The notes under the pieces are model-generated. The model searched no databases. It worked only from the letters and a program-made list of their open reading frames with translations, and was not told the DNA's origin. Source: Cylindrobasidium torrendii FP15055 ss-10 (taxonomy: Eukaryota > Basidiomycota > Agaricomycetes > Agaricales > Physalacriaceae). Taken from it: 64,000 nucleotides of DNA. Shown here piece after piece: positions 23,401 through 40,156 of this stretch. The DNA is taken from assembly GCA_000934385.1 (NCBI GenBank), contig KN880440.1, positions 186,001 through 250,000 of the forward strand, given 5' to 3'. The translations under genes were made by a program, and so were the position numbers. Each line of letters opens with the position of its first letter. Position 1 is the first letter of the stretch.

Positions 23401-23933
23401 GAAAAGAGACGCACCGGTGCAAGCATGAGTCGCTAAGCTCTCTTGTGTCTGGAGAACAGATCCATACACCTTTGAAAGGGACTTGTCATACAGGGAGGGA
23501 AGAATGCCAGCCTCCGGGGTGACGACGGATTGCTTGAGCGTCGACGCTGTCCGGTTGATCTGGGAGGTTGTTGATGTTATGTGTGCGGTGACCCTCTGCC
23601 CTAATTCAACGGGGGCACTATTGCCAGTTGGCGTCTTGGATATTGGTCGTGGAAATCGTCGAGAGGTCGTGCCGCCAGTGGCGGTGGGCGTAATCGCGGT
23701 TGCCGAGGGCGCTGTCGGCCGAGTCGGTGAGGGGTCGCGAGATACATAGGTGCGGGACCAAGCGTCTGACACGCTGCCTTTGTCACCGGTGTTGTTCCAG
23801 GATACAACGGGCGCTGGACGGAATCAGAATTCATTGATAATGTTAGCAGGTATAGAGACGCACCGACAGCTGTCCCACCACACTTGCACCTTTGGCCAGT
23901 CACAATATCACCGCATCTACGACAGAAACCCAT
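20481..23933 (-). CDS. Multi-LIM-domain protein
   Basis: LIM domains are double zinc fingers for protein-protein contacts, often in actin, polarity or septin signalling. The start at 23933 gives MGFCRRCGDIVTGQRCKCGG, a small Cys-rich knuckle. A disordered segment follows, then a first LIM-type region (FCGGC, CADVFPPDATIYP, FYCLPCF, CASCGKDV, FWHKKCFNCNGC, CQACFDSCL). A Ser/Pro-rich linker of about 330 residues follows with tandem SxSISSP repeats. Then come a second LIM (CAKCHRKLF, YHQNCFKCHVC) and a third (YCPGCQKPV, RWHSGCLLCGG, WCRDCL), and a basic Ser-rich C-terminus. Most introns phase well and several begin GTGCGT. The join near 23410-23335 could not be fixed. About 880 residues. The next gene upstream is transcribed in the same direction. 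Confidence 0.85.
22290..22530 (-). repeat. Coding minisatellite: tandem 24-nt units encoding S-x-S-I-S-S-P-x-R
   Basis: The linker between LIM domains 1 and 2 is built from about eight imperfect copies of a 24-nt unit (on the + strand like cgcgaaggtgagctgat). They encode variants of R-x-S-I-S-S-P-(S/V), such as RESISSPS, RTSISSPS, RNSISSPV and RYSISSPT. The copies are in frame and diverged at third positions. Confidence 0.85.
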
Positions 23934-24227
23934 TTAAGTCTTGTCCGTGCCCGAATGAAAGGGGGATTAGTGGTATGTTCTTGATTTGGTGCCCGCGGAT
24001 GATGGCCTTGTGGTGGAAGCCTTCAAGAATCAAGTCGAAACTGAACCGAACGATCACGTGTCACATGCGTTGCATTTGGCACTAGATTCATGCCACTCAA
24101 AAAGACTCATACGTGAGATACTCGGATTTGTATTTGGAAAAAGGCGCGTCGCTGGTACTACATAAGCGCGCAATGTTATTTAAGAAACCCATCTACGGTC
24201 AATAGACTTGGATATTTCCTGTGCTCA

Positions 24228-26265
24228 CTACAGCTTCGCTTGCCAGTCAACGCGCTCGACCTACGCAATAATGAAAAATAACCTCGGACTACTAAAGAGT
24301 GTACACACCATCTCTGGAACAAGGTCTTCGATCTTGGCTGCACCCAGAAACTTCATCGCTTTTACAATTTCAGAATCCAGGATGCTAATGGCTTTGGCCA
24401 CGCCATCTGCCCCGTAGCACTGTTTTCATCCATTAAACCCATACGGCGGACAAAAAAAGAACGTACACTTTGTGCATACAAGAACGGACGGCCCATGCCA
24501 ACTGCTTTGGCACCAAGGCAAATGGCTTTAACAACATCGGTACCCCGACGCGCACCGCCGTCAATATAAACTGGAAGCAATATGAGTAGCCGTAACCTAG
24601 CTAGAAACCCTTGAAATACGCACTTTCCATTTTGTCAAACAAGTCTGGACGCCGCTTTCGAATCCTGTATAAGGTCTCCAATGGTGGCATTGAACTGGCC
24701 ATTCAACATTATTAGTCTGAGGTCGACTCTGGCCTGTCGAAAACGTACTAATCAAGCTGGCGACCTGTCGGATATAAGAATGAGAGCTTTATACCACTGA
24801 CGCAGACCTACCACCGTGGTTTGAGATCAATATACCGTCGCAACCAGCTTCAGCAGCAAGCACGGCGTCTTCGAGACATTGGACGCCTAGATGTTACTTT
24901 CAACGCTCTCTCCTCATAAATGCAACAATTGCCTTACCCTTGATGACCAAGGGGAGTTTAGTGATGCTTCTTAGCCATGGTATAGTCTATGGGACGTCAG
25001 TACGAGGATAGGACATGTGCACTGGCCTACCTTCTCCCATGTCATGTTCTGATCATCCGCACCGACGAGCGCACCAGCTGTCCCCCCATCATCCGCAATA
25101 TCAGCTGGGCCACCTTCGACGTGGTAAGCAGGTCCATTCTCCATATCTTCCAGCACCCAGGGCGCCCGGACATCGCATTCACGTTTGCCAGCAGTCAAGG
25201 CATCAACGGTAAGGAAAATGGCCTTGTACCCAAGCGACTCGATTTCCCTAACACGTTTCACAGCAAGGGAATCGTCAGTATGCTTATAAAGCTGGAAGAA
25301 AAGTGTTTGTCCTGGTTCGGCGGCTGCGGCTACCTCTGCAAAGGAGAGGGATGCATTTGAAGACACCATTTGGATGATGCCGCCTTTATGCGCGCCCCGC
25401 GTGATGTTGGCCTCGCCTGGTAGACCGTAACTCTGAGTTAAGCACGGCCTATATGGAAGGAGAGACTAACCTAGTGGATGTCCAAGTTTGGCAAGAGCAG
25501 CGCCAGAGACAAACAGAGGGAGTGAGGAATCGAAGCCAAGAATCTTCGTGGCCGGACTGCAGTCGCGCACTGGCCGCATTACACGAGGATTGAAGAAGAA
25601 GCGTGAAAATGCCCGGGCATTCTCAACGTTGGCTAACAGGGTGTGAGGTGCTGATGTGGGAGGGCCATGGGGCGACATACCAGATGTTGTGTCTGCACTA
25701 CTTGAGTAGTATGCCCAAGCTTTATGCGAAAGGACGAGCTGTGCCAGGCTCTATACACTTTGAAGTTAGCTGATGATAGCTAGAGCAATGGTCAATATTG
25801 ATCGGCCTACTTCGAAGTCCGCAAGGCTAAGTATACGCCCAAGAGGCGGGCGTTTTTTGTACTGCTCTTCCACACGGAGTTCATCCTTGGTCTTGACCCT
25901 ATTCTGCTGAGCAATATGCAATTGCTGTGCATCTGCAGAGTCCAGAGGTCCCAAATGCTTCGAAAGATCGAGGGTCTTGAGGGCATCCGGCGGATGGATA
26001 GGCAAATACGCCTGTGTAGCGTCGCGGCCAGCATACTTCAAGATAACCTTAGAGCCTCCAGGATGTTCCTAGACTGAATCAGAGCCAGAGCTGAGGAAAG
26101 TGCCATTTCTTACGGCCAGAAAGTCGGTCACATCGTACACTTTATCCTGAATGATAACCCAGCAGGACCTATTGGCTAGTGTTAAACACAGGGTTGATTG
26201 GAGGTAATAGGCAAGCGCTACTTGTTGGTGGAGTGCTTGGCAACATCTACAAGTGACAAGGTCAT
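24228..26265 (-). CDS. CYB2: Cytochrome b2-type L-lactate dehydrogenase (FMN and heme b5 domains)
   Basis: Oxidises L-lactate to pyruvate and passes electrons to cytochrome c; yeast Cyb2 sits in the mitochondrial intermembrane space. The start at 26265 gives [19 protein letters not shown], directly a cytochrome b5 fold ([22 protein letters not shown]) with heme ligands in HPGG and YLPIHPP. An FMN-dependent TIM barrel follows: [80 protein letters not shown] and [14 protein letters not shown]. The last intron ends GCGTAG and the protein ends [14 protein letters not shown]. About 490 residues. No evident long presequence, so it could be a cytosolic or peroxisomal 2-hydroxyacid oxidase relative rather than classical Cyb2. 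A TATA box lies 56 bp upstream. Confidence 0.93.
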
Positions 26266-26320
26266 GGTGTGCAAGCGTTAAGAATCCGGAAACAATATGG
26301 AGTTCATATTTCCTCGAAAG

Positions 26321-26328
26321 TATTTATA
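26321..26328 (-). promoter_or_regulatory. TATA box of the lactate dehydrogenase gene
   Basis: TATAAATA on the minus strand, 56 bp upstream of the ATG at 26265, in the 210-bp divergent region shared with the SAP-like gene. Most genes in this window lack such a clear box, which suggests inducible control of this gene. Confidence 0.5.
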
Positions 26329-26475
26329 TTTCTGGGGAACCAGACTCCAGCTGACCGATAGCGGGCCGGGAGCCGAAAATATTCCACTGGGCACGTGAGA
26401 AGTCGAACCAGGGTCCCACGTGGTGATTCGAACCTTGTAACTTACCATCACGAGAAGCGCCCTTTTTACTCGGAC

Positions 26476-28263
26476 ATGGTTTCCAAACCTCCATCAACGA
26501 GCATCCCACCTCGGAATGAACTGGAACACATGAAGCGGTCTGACTTGCAGCATTTGTGCAAGGTGCGTGCCGAACAAAAAGAATGCTTCAGCAACTGATG
26601 CATCTTCAGGATATCGGCGTCAGAGCCAATCTCAAGACTCAGGAGTTGATTGAGCAACTACTTGTGTATGATAGCGCAGTCCCTGCATCCCAAGCGGCAC
26701 AGCCTGCGCCCCAAGTCCCACCCCAGCAACCAGCACCACGACGGAGCAGTCGAGCGGCGCCGCGGACCACATCCATCATTGTTCACGACAGCAATAGCGA
26801 CGCACCCACCGCCGATCTATCCCTTCCGTCAACCCACCATCCGACTGCAAGTACTGTTCCCGTCGATGCCCAGCCAGCATCGGGCGCGCGCACCCGCAAG
26901 TCATACACCGCACAAACTCGTCTAGGCGTTGGAAGGCCGAAGGCAGCCGGTGGAACGGGAGCACGAGCAATAACGAAGAAAGCCCCGAGCATTGCAAAAC
27001 CTGGAAAGTCTACGAAAGCATTACCCGCGCCAATGCCGGATACCATCGCTGAAGGTACGTTGACGTCATGCTCAAGTTCACCCGCCGATTGCTTATACTG
27101 CCACCAGAAGTAGAACCATCTTCTGCCTCCAACCAGGTTATTCCTCGTGCGTGTGCTGATCGCTCAATGGCCGACATCTTACCATCTCCAGTTGGCTCAA
27201 AGGACGACCAGGACCAGGATCAGCCAGAGGCCGGACCATCCAACTCTCGTCGGGTTGTCTCGAACCCCCGTCTGCGCCAGCAGTCCCCACCTCTGGATCA
27301 GCGCATTGCCGATGCTGTATGGAATTTATCTGCTCTCCTCATTCCAAACTTATGCCATTACAGGTTGCGCCGCTGCAGCGCCAGCTTAACGACCTAAAGA
27401 TCGAACTAGAACAATATCGCACTCTCCAACGTGATTACGCGCATCTCAAGAAAGAGGCCACATCTTGGGGTGCTCTCCGCGCGGACTACGTATCTCTATC
27501 GGCACAAATGGAAGAGATGAGACGCCAGTTTTCTGCCCAACACCAGGCCCATGCCATCCGACATTCCTCTGGCTCGACCGTTGTCCCGGATGTGCCCACC
27601 CACCTTGGCAAGCATGGCCGCGACTCTCCGGAACAGGAGGAGGACGAAGAGACACCAACTCGGGGTATTCTTCCACCCGAGAAGAAACGACCGCGAACAT
27701 CGTCATTCGTGTCCCCCAGAACGCCGCCCAATCAAGCATCTGGTTCATCGCGAGCAGCTACCCCTCCGCCAATGGAGCACCTTCCTTCATTCTACACTAC
27801 ACCTGCGCCCCGCCCGGACAAGCCAGACGATGGAAACACGAATCCTATTGGGACTGGGTATCCGTTCCACTTTAACTTTACGGTTCCCGTCCCTCCTACG
27901 CCCGATCCTGCATTCAGCATGCCCTTTTCATATCCCGAGCCACCCGAGTCGCCCACGCCCGTCACAATGACTGCACACACTGGAGGGCGGGTGCGTTCAT
28001 TGGGCATGCGACAACAGTCCGACTTTCTTATTCAAAGTTTGCGTGCTGCTGCCGAGGATAGCAATGGAAGCCACGAAATGTTGGGACCTTTCCTCAATGA
28101 GCAGACGGGATCTACGTCTTCGAGCAGCTCGCGTCCTGCGAGGCAGGAGAACGCTGACGGCGCCAAGCGAACTATGTATGGCACGGAACTCGAGAACGAT
28201 ACTCGGTTTGGTGACTTTGGGTTCGACGGTGTTGATCCCAATTATTGGTTTGCAAGGACATGA
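26476..28263 (+). CDS. SAP-like domain and coiled-coil protein, probably nuclear
   Basis: Four exons: 26476-26562, 26610-27054, 27114-27316 and 27364-28263. The first join creates a SAP-like helix-turn-helix (MKRSDLQHLCKDIGVRANLK, then TQELIEQLL), a motif that binds AT-rich or scaffold DNA and occurs in chromatin and RNA-processing proteins. A Pro/Ala/Ser-rich basic region follows (SRAAPRTTS, ARTRKSYTAQTRLGVGRPK). Then a coiled coil of about 60 residues (QRQLNDLKIELEQYRTLQRD onward) and a disordered C-terminal half with a possible nuclear signal (PPEKKRPRTSS). About 545 residues. Exact function unknown; a chromatin or kinetochore-associated role is only inferred. The first intron begins GTGCGT. 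Confidence 0.75.
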
Positions 28264-28720
28264 GCACCGAGCGGGCACAGTCGATTTATGAAATGACGAT
28301 TTATTATGGTTATTATCTAGTTCAGTGATGTTACCGTGCTTCATCTATATGCTTAACGTTGTTACTCTTTTTGCCCGGAAACCAGAATGTCGTTGTCGGT
28401 GTGCTATAATGTACATAAATACTGCGCTGCTTGGTTTTTTGCTTGTGTACATAGCCTTAATTCGAAACAACCTTCCACTGACCTCGTCGCGTGAATCATC
28501 AGAGGCAGTGTTAGTGTTGAAGCAACCAGCGTGAGTCCTTCGTAACGACTCATGGAGACAGTCACTGAATTTACAGCGTATTTGGGATCTTAGACCAACC
28601 TGAAGCTGCTGCATCAAGGTTGGATGCGATCTGGTTTATTGACGTCAGTCACGATCACTGCGTTGTGCGCCTCAGGCTCCGCTTTGTGTTCCTCCTACTT
28701 ACCACCACACTCAGTCCAAC
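28264..28720. other. Intergenic region before the J-domain gene
   Basis: 457 bp between two co-directional genes, expected to hold the 3' UTR of the left gene and the promoter of the right one. Contains T-rich stretches near 28430. Nothing else recognised. Confidence 0.4.
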
Positions 28721-29536
28721 ATGTCGCAATTTCCTGACTATTACAAACTCTTGAACGTTGAGCAAAGTGCGACGCAGGATGATATCAGAGCTGCGTACAA
28801 GCGGGAGTCTTTGAGGTGCGTATCTATGCGCCTTGCGCTTGAGCTCGCCCTCATTGCTGTCTTACCCAGGACGCATCCCGACCGGGTTGCCAATGCCACC
28901 CCAGCGGAGAAGAAAGAAGCAACAGAGAAGTTCCAGGTCATTATGCTTCCACGTCGTCCTCAACATTCGAATGCATTTCTCACGGGTGACCACAGGCCAT
29001 GGCAGATGCGTACTACGTGCTTTCGGACGCCACCAGGAGACGTGAATACGACGCACTCTATGCATCCAAGTCATCCAAATCTGCAGACGCCGGGGCGTCC
29101 GCCGACTTCTTCTCTACGTTCAGCAACTTCTTTACCGGTGCAGGTGCTGGCACGCAGCAACAGCCACCTCGACCGGACCCAGAGGGTACGTTCACTGATG
29201 TTTTCGAGGAGGTCAGTATTTTCTCAAAACGGTATACTCTTTCTCATCTCAACATAGCTCCTGAGACCTGAGGTCGAGAAGCGTGTGCCATTTTGGACGT
29301 ATGCTGGTGCAATGTCCGGCGGTGGTCTTGGTTTCATCGTGGCCAATCTCCCAGGCATGTTCCTCGGTGGATTCGCTGGCAGTAAACTCGGTGCTATCCG
29401 TGATGCGAAGGGCAAGAGTGTTGCTGCTGTCTTCAACGACCTCGGTGGTGCCCAGAAAGCAGAGGTCCGTGAACACATCGCCATTGTCAAACTGAACCCT
29501 AACGCCATCTCCAGATTCTTCGCGCCCTTGCTATGA
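28721..29536 (+). CDS. J-domain (DnaJ-like) co-chaperone with hydrophobic C-terminal segment
   Basis: J-domain proteins stimulate Hsp70 ATPase activity. Four exons: 28721-28815, 28870-28936, 28996-29211 and 29258-29536. The J domain starts MSQFPDYYKLLNVEQSATQD, has the catalytic HPD in LRTHPDRVAN and ends AMADAYYVLSDATRRREYD. A Gly/Ala/Ser/Phe linker follows (SADFFSTFSNFFTGAGAG). The C-terminal region has a glycine-zipper-like hydrophobic stretch (YAGAMSGGGLGFIVANLPG then MFLGGFAGSKLGAIRDAKG) that may insert in or contact a membrane. No zinc finger or DnaJ C-terminal barrel, so it is a class C type. About 218 residues. Confidence 0.9.
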
Positions 29537-29749
29537 AAGTCCTTGGTTCAGCTCTGTAATGGTATTATGATTATTTACGACGTTCTGTAGTCTATCTCTC
29601 TGTACATCCCCCACACCGAATACACGGACCCCATTGGATATTTACAACAAGCAAAGGACAGCATGTGCGATAAGAAATAAATCATACAATCAAACTATTA
29701 TCATATCTATCATGTCAAAAAGTCATAGGCATAAGTAAAAAGCAATCGT

Positions 29750-35307
<5,558 letters not shown>

Positions 35308-35985
35308 GTCGAACGAGAGTCGGTGCGGGGGCGCGCCACAGAAGAGATGCTCGTCTCCTGAGAAATTGAAAGAACAGAGTCAACACGCAACGGCCTAGCC
35401 TCGTGGTTGTGCCCACGTACTATTAGTTCAAGCCTCGTTCCGGAAATATCCCCAGATAACAATGTCTAACCGGAACAATGTTCTTTGCGTGAATGGCCGT
35501 GGTGGTAGAATGCCAAAAAGGACGATGAGGATTTGGTACACAAGGGCACACAGCGCCGGTTCTCGGATTCACTCAGCCACTACGTATACGACAGGATGCC
35601 TGATCTCAAGTGTGTTATCCCCTTTTGCTCTCTGCGATTCCGAACCCACGATCGGTATCTAGACATTGCGGACACAACTCGAGCACACCAACGCGCCAGT
35701 TTATCCCACTTTTTCCACCTTTCTCTCTATGCATTTCAAGCTAACTTTTCTTGCATTCCCCCGGAGCTCCATACTTTGCCATCTAGGTAGCGAGTCCCCC
35801 AACCCAGCCTCCGGGGGCTGTAATCCCGTGCTCATCAATTACTCCGTTGAAACTTGAAAACGACGCTATTCGTCGTATTTCAACAGGTATTCCATCACAA
35901 TCACTTGTATCACCATACGATAGACGGCCACGGTCAGCTGGCATACACATCAATTGATTATTTGAAGACTACACTCTCTACTACT
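35308..35985. other. Intergenic region between INO80 and fumarase
   Basis: About 680 bp. It should contain the INO80 promoter and the fumarase 3' UTR (both minus strand). A weak coding-like stretch on the + strand (about 35500-35620, AKKDDEDLVHKGTQRRFSD) has no start or family support and is left unannotated. Confidence 0.4.
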
Positions 35986-38138
35986 CTAGTTCTCGGGGTC
36001 AGGATACAGCATTAGCTCAGGGCGAACCTAAAATCAACAGGTCAGTATTTCATCTTGCCCCAAAATTGCACACACGAACCTTCTCATCAAACTCTTCCGA
36101 TGTCAAGAAGCCGAGTTCAATTGTTGCCTCCTTGAGGGTTTTACCCTCCTTGTGAGCCTTCTTCGCACACTTGGCGACATCTGGTATGCGTTGGTAAGCA
36201 CCACGAGGATGATGGCTCCAGTAAACAAACACTCACTATCGTAGCCCAAGTGCTTGTTCAAGATAGTCGCCAACATGAGCGACTCGTGGAGAAGGGTGTG
36301 GATGCGCTTCTCATTTGCCTCGATGCCAACAACACAGTTCTTGGTGAACGAGCGCGAACCTGTGCAACATGAGTGACCACAGTTAACCCTTGCTGTTTTA
36401 GCGTACCGTCAGCAAGAAGGCGAATGCTCTGCAACACGTTCTTGATCATGACAGGTTTGAAAACGTTGAGCTGAGGATGGGTCAATATCAACCCAAATGA
36501 ATGCAACATACAACTTGCCTCGAAGTGGCCGTTTGAACCTGCAACGCTGACCGCGACCTGGTTGCCCATAACCTGAGCAGCGACCATCGTGATCGCCTCA
36601 CATTGAGTGGGGTTGACCTTGCCAGGCATAATACTGCTGCCAGGCTCGTTCTCCGGCAGAGAAAGCTCGCCCAAACCGCAGCGGGGACCGGAACCAAGGA
36701 AACGAATGTCATTTGCAATCTTCATAAGCGAGCACGCTACAACGTTGAGGGCACCGTGCGCTTCAACAAGAGCATCGTGGGCAGCAAGCGCCTCGAACTG
36801 AAACGGCAAGGTCAAAGACACGAACATGGCCTTTTGGGGAATCAACGGACCTTGTTGGGTGCGGTCTTGAAGTCGAGTCCGGTGATCTTGGAGATCTCAG
36901 CGGCGACCTTCACATCGAAGCCCTTCTTCGTGTTAAGACCCTAGACGCTGGAATCAGTTCTGCGCGTTCAATCCATCCGTAGTCGACTGACAGTGCCAAC
37001 TGCGGTTCCACCTTGAGCGAGAAGACTAAGCCGCGGAAGGGTCGCCTGGATGCGGTCAATGCCGTTCGACACTTGTTGGACATAGCCGCTGAATTCTTGA
37101 CCCAGCGTGAGGGGCGTGGCATCCTAAATTCCAGTCAGACAAATCAACACATGACAATTGTATTGCCTAGCTAACCTGGAGGTGAGTACGGCCAATTTTG
37201 ATGATGGGCTCAAATGCCTTGGCCTTGGCCTCCAGTGCGTCGCGGAGCTCAACGAGAGCGGGAATAAGGGAGTTTGTGATTTCGGTCACAGCAGCGACGT
37301 GCATCGCTGTGGGGAAGCTGTTCACATGGGGTTGAATACGGGAGCGCACGCAGAGTCAACGAATACGAACGTATCATTGCTACTCTGGCTCATGTTTACA
37401 TGGTCATTGGGGTGGACGGGCTTCTTGGAACCAAGTTCCCCGCCGAGGATTTCGATGGCACGGTTGGAGATGACCTTGAGCGTGTGAGTACAGACGCTAG
37501 GGTACGTGAGAACTAAACACACCTCGTTGACATTCATGTTGCTCTGGGTACCACTGCCGGTTTGGAAGACAACGAGCGGGAAGTGGTCGATGAGTTTGCC
37601 AGAGATGACCTGCTCCAATGTAAGTTGTGCACTCGCTCGTATTGATGAATCACGCACCTCATCAGCAGCCTGCTGGATCGCCTCTCCAACTTTGGCGTCC
37701 ATGCCATAGCTCACGTTCACGATGGAAGCAGCCTTCTTGAGAACACCGAATGCTTTGATGAGAGGTGGGGGCAAGCGTTCAGTTGGTCCTCCAATGTCGA
37801 AGTTTTGGAGAGATCTGGGTATTCAGATCAGTGCCATCTCCTCGTCCACCTATCGACCTTGAACGCACCGCTGCGTTTGGGCACCCCAATAACGGTCGGA
37901 AGGAACCTGCAGGTCACCAAAAGTATCCTTCTCGGTACGGAAACTGGACTGGGGAAAGGGTCGGTGTGATTCCCCGCATACATCATAATTTCGTACCATG
38001 ATAGAAGCGCTGGAAGAGAACAGTCTTGCTGATCTCAGCTTTGGCGTCCCGAGGGATAACTGTGGTATCACGTGTGAGCAGAGCAATTGTACCGGGCGGA
38101 GCAATGAGACAAACTCTAGCGTAGCGTGTGGCAGACAT
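35986..38138 (-). CDS. Fumarate hydratase (class II fumarase), mitochondrial
   Basis: Converts fumarate to malate in the TCA cycle. The start at 38138 gives MSATRYAR, a 55-nt intron follows, then [21 protein letters not shown], together an Arg/Ser-rich import presequence. The enzyme continues [77 protein letters not shown], the class II signature [15 protein letters not shown] and ends [12 protein letters not shown] at 35986. About 500 residues with nine or more introns. The presequence ends with an in-frame Met just before the catalytic part, so internal initiation could give a cytosolic form, as in yeast dual localisation; this is inference. Divergent from PEX11. Confidence 0.96.
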
Positions 38139-38554
38139 GTCTAGAATTAGCGTGTTTTTATGGGCCAAAGGTCGCTAGGACGCAGAGGGAGTAGAGAGAG
38201 AAAATGCAGGCTACGAGAGTGATGGAACGGAAACAAGAGCTTCTTTATGGACGGAGCCGGGATTTTCCGCTCCGCTCCGAGTTGCCCCCCACGCGATACA
38301 GGGCGCCCGCCTCGTCGGAGGGCGGCGTACGGACTAGAAAGACAGATTTACAGGCATTTGCATTCCATCCCTTTGTCTTTGAATTTGCTCCAGACTTGCT
38401 CTAATTCGCACATTCGGAATGCGTGATTTCAAGCGATCCCGAAGTCCGATGACACTGCATGTGATTAAAGCAGTTAAGAACGCGGGGTACCGGTCGACCT
38501 CCATTTCACCTCTGACCACCACCACCTCCAATCCCTCTAACCTCAACGTAAACA
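38139..38554. promoter_or_regulatory. Divergent promoter region, fumarase / PEX11
   Basis: 416 bp between the start codons of fumarase (minus) and PEX11 (plus). GC-rich around 38255-38340 and pyrimidine-rich just before the PEX11 ATG. No clear TATA box. Confidence 0.5.
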
Positions 38555-39576
38555 ATGGCTGAAATCGTACTCCATCCCACTATCACCAACGCGCTGCAAT
38601 ACGGAAACACCACACTTGGAAGAGACAAAGCGTACAGAGGAATCCAGTACTTTGCTCGTTTCTATGCCTGGTTTCTGCTTTCCCGCGGCGACAAAGATGC
38701 TGCAGCCCCATGGATTGCTGTCAAGGTGAGAGTCTTGCACTATCTTGCGACTCCGCCTCTCACTCCGTTCATAGGGTCACTTGGGGACTGCTCGCAAGTG
38801 TGCGTGCAAACGATTGACATCCTTGAATACCGGCTGATACAACCCAGTGCTCCGCCTCGGAAAGCCTCTCGAGCACCTCCAGGCCGCTCTGAAGGCGGTT
38901 CTCGCCGCTGGGTCTACCCCAGAGAAGGTTACTGCCATCGCTCGGCAGCTAGCGTACTTCGGGTACCTCGCGCTCGACGCGTTCGTCTGGGTCCGTCAAA
39001 CTTCGACTCCTACCTACTTTCAAGCTCATGCTCTCCTTAGTCGAACTCGGTCAAGTTTACCAGATTCTCACCAGACACTGCTGCGTGGATTCAGAAGCTC
39101 TCCAACCGTTTCTGGCTTGTGGGCATCCTTTGCGGTTTGCTTAACGGTGTGGCCAAGGTAAGTCCCAAATCTTACCTTTCCGACGCGTTGTAACAGTAAT
39201 TTCCAGACTGTCCGCATTAACAAGCAGCTTGCATCCCTCAAGTCCACCTCTGAGAAGGGTCTTGGTTCTGAGACAGACGTCAAGGTCAAAGCAGCAAGTC
39301 TGAAGGCGTATGTTTTGTGGCTCGAAATAGTAGACGCGTACTGACCGTCTTTTGCAGCGCTCAGAAGGCGACAGCCAACCAGCTTGTTATCGACTCACTC
39401 GATGTCTGGATTCCTGCGACCGGCCTGGGTTTGACCAACCTAAACGATGGTGTGCTTGGTATATTTGGGTGGGTAGACTCCAGTGTATCGCTGCAGTACA
39501 AGGCTGATATCTGTTTAGTCTCATCACATCCATTATTGCTGCGCAGAAGCAGTGGCAGACTGTCACAGCAAAGTAA
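38555..39576 (+). CDS. PEX11: Peroxisomal membrane protein PEX11
   Basis: Promotes elongation and fission of peroxisomes. Exon 1 is 38555-38725 (MAEIVLHPTITNALQYGNTT, GRDKAYRGIQYFARFYAWFL). Exon 2 is only 25 nt (38775-38799) and restores GHLGTARKLLRLGKPLEHLQ. Later exons give LAYFGYLALDAFVW, SVKFTRFSPDTAAWIQKLSN, RFWLVGILCGLLNGVAK, TVRINKQLASLKSTSEKG and, after another intron, ATGLGLTNLNDGVLGIFGLI to the stop TAA at 39574-39576. About 235 residues, normal for the family. The amphipathic N-terminal helix and C-terminal hydrophobic segment are as in known Pex11. It converges with CMC1, stops only 67 bp apart. Confidence 0.96.
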
Positions 39577-39643
39577 AGACGAGGTCACTAGCATACCCAT
39601 TATTTCATGTATATTCGCACGTAAAATCAGAGTGTATTTCCCA

Positions 39644-40037
39644 TCATGAGGATTCAGCTTGTGTCGCTTCAAATGCCTGCATCTTTTCGTCCCGCTTAGC
39701 GTTGCGCATCTTGAGATATTCTTCCCGGATGGCTTCCATGGACTCTGGCCCTGTACTGCAAGGCAAGCGCTGTGAAGGAGGGAGACGTGGGAAGTGAACG
39801 GACAACGCACTATTGAATCATGCACTTCTCCACTACTCTTAGCTTGTCCTTGCATGCCCATGCCACAGAAATAAAACGGCCGTCCATGCAGTTGGCGAAT
39901 TCTTGAGACGTATTGAGAACCGCGACCTACGCAGGCGGCGGAAACGCACCTTGAACGACCGGTTCACATTTCTTCAACGCAAAGGACTTGGTGGCCTTCA
40001 GTAAATTGTCCTCTTCTCGACGGGAAAGCGCGTTCAT
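39644..40037 (-). CDS. CMC1: COX assembly mitochondrial protein CMC1 (twin CX9C)
   Basis: Intermembrane-space copper-handling factor for cytochrome c oxidase assembly. Three exons: 40037-39950, 39901-39811 and 39755-39644. The joined protein of about 96 residues starts MNALSRREEDNLLKATKSFA. It has the twin CX9C motif: CEPVVQEFANC and CKDKLRVVEKC, separated by MDGRFISVAWA, matching Cmc1. It ends in a charged tail (YLKMRNAKRDEKMQAFEAT). Too short per exon to stand out as one open frame. Both introns begin GTGCGT. It is divergent from lipoyl synthase across 119 bp and converges with PEX11. Confidence 0.93.
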
Positions 40038-40156
40038 AGTGGGATATGGTGGTCGGTGTCGGAGTGCCGTAGAGTGCCGGCTCGCGATCATTCCATTTCC
40101 AGCTCGGCTCACTGGAGGTTCCAATTGATCGCCTACGCACTTGTCTGCTAGCCACC
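40038..40156. promoter_or_regulatory. Bidirectional promoter, CMC1 / lipoyl synthase
   Basis: Only 119 bp separate the ATG codons of two mitochondrial genes on opposite strands. Both 5' UTRs and core promoters must lie here, so co-regulation is likely (inference). Confidence 0.6.

Noticed and set aside
26395..26440. Two sequences resembling a tRNA B box (GGTTCGA) on the minus strand
   Set aside because: Flanking bases cannot form the T-stem, acceptor stem or an A box at the right distance, so it is not a tRNA.
35459..35790. Possible small plus-strand gene between INO80 and fumarase
   Set aside because: A hydrophilic stretch looks coding, but the only usable intron would be about 30 nt and no family is recognisable.
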